DNA of 5,171 bases from Actinomycetota bacterium (GTDB lineage: Bacteria; Actinomycetota; Thermoleophilia; Solirubrobacterales; 70-9): NCBI GenBank assembly GCA_018268695.1, contig JAFDWD010000511.1:1-5171 (forward strand), read 5' to 3'. A program made the translations under genes and the position numbers. Below, piece after piece: positions 4,849 through 5,171 of this stretch (position 1 is its first letter; every line of letters starts with the position of its first letter). The notes beneath the pieces are model-generated. The model was not told the origin of the DNA. It did not search any database and worked only from the letters and a program-made list of their open reading frames with translations.

Positions 4849-5171
4849 CGCGCCGCCTCCCTGGCCCGCGCGGCGGCAAGGGCGATCGACGGAGCCGTCC
4901 GTGCGTTCTCGCCCAGGGTGGTCCGCACGGCGGGTGGGCCGTCGAGGACGATGGTGTCGGCCGCGTAGCCGGTCTGCAGCCGGTCCAGTTCTCGCATCGG
5001 GAGTTTCACGGGCGTCGGGGAAACGTAGCGGGCGATGGTCAGGCGACCCATCCTGACGATGCCTGTCGGTCGGAACTGCGGTGGCAGGGCGGCGCGACCC
5101 TCGGCCACCATGCGTTTACCCACCAGGTCGACTTCCCTCACGCGTTCGCCGCCACCGAACCAGCGCAGCGC
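4845..5171 (-). CDS. C-terminal end of an unrecognised protein, partial
   Basis: The frame is open from the window edge at 5171 to the TGA at 4847-4845, giving 108 residues. The GTG at 5141 is in frame, but ten open codons precede it (beginning ALRWFGGGERV), so the gene most likely starts outside the window. The visible part is soluble-looking, basic and without a membrane segment, with RPTGIVRMGRLTIARYVSP near residues 34-52 and an Ala/Arg-rich tail. It overlaps gtrA by four bases, so the two are almost certainly cotranscribed. I do not recognise the family. The partnership with GtrA and the RLTIARYVSPTPVKLP-like stretch would suit the extracytoplasmic end of a membrane glycosyltransferase, but that is inference only. 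Confidence 0.75.
   Translation of the reverse strand, partial: ALRWFGGGERVREVDLVGKRMVAEGRAALPPQFRPTGIVRMGRLTIARYVSPTPVKLPMRELDRLQTGYAADTIVLDGPPAVRTTLGENARTAPSIALAAARAREAAR
4856..4861 (-). promoter_or_regulatory. Ribosome binding site of gtrA
   Basis: GGGAGG on the minus strand lies seven bases before the ATG at 4848, inside the end of the preceding gene. Together with the ATGA overlap it supports that start. Confidence 0.7.

Overview
The window reads as the chromosome of a high-GC bacterium, most likely an actinomycete-type (Actinomycetota) lineage. The genes have strongly GC-biased third codon positions, antisense frames stay open for hundreds of codons, and promoter and start signals look actinobacterial (TANNNT-like -10 elements, a possible leaderless start, a TTG start). 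A deep-branching class such as Thermoleophilia would fit, but the sequence alone does not prove it.

Layout, left to right. (1) Bases 1-1173, minus strand: threonine synthase (thrC), complete at its N-terminus and cut by the window edge at its C-terminus. (2) Bases 1174-1370: a divergent intergenic region with the thrC ribosome binding site, small hairpins and a possible thrC promoter. (3) Bases 1371-1673, plus strand: a 100-residue XRE-family regulator starting at TTG. (4) Bases 1674-2087: 414 bases with no convincing protein gene but much structure. It holds a perfect 27-bp palindrome, a perfect 14-bp hairpin and, on the minus strand, what looks like a free-standing structured RNA with its own extended -10 promoter, an 11-bp closing stem around several hairpins, and a T-rich end. 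(5) Bases 2088-4343, minus strand: a 751-residue leucyl-tRNA synthetase-like protein. (6) Bases 4396-4848, minus strand: a four-helix GtrA-like membrane protein. (7) Bases 4845-5171, minus strand: the C-terminal 108 residues of a protein I do not recognise, overlapping gtrA by four bases (ATGA).

The genes at 5171-4396 form a translationally coupled pair, and the synthetase-like gene follows 52 bases later. GtrA proteins usually work with glycosyltransferases, so this pair may belong to a cell-surface glycan pathway. The synthetase-like gene could be read through from it or use its own leaderless promoter.

Two things deserve most attention. First, the LeuRS-like protein keeps the HMGH and KMSK signatures but has lost the conserved editing-site threonine, the conserved histidine motif of the synthetic site and the whole C-terminal tRNA-binding domain. 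It looks like a paralogue with an altered role rather than the housekeeping enzyme. Second, the candidate RNA at 1980-1813 is supported by a promoter whose predicted start falls at the base of its first hairpin, and by G-U pairs that fit only the minus strand.
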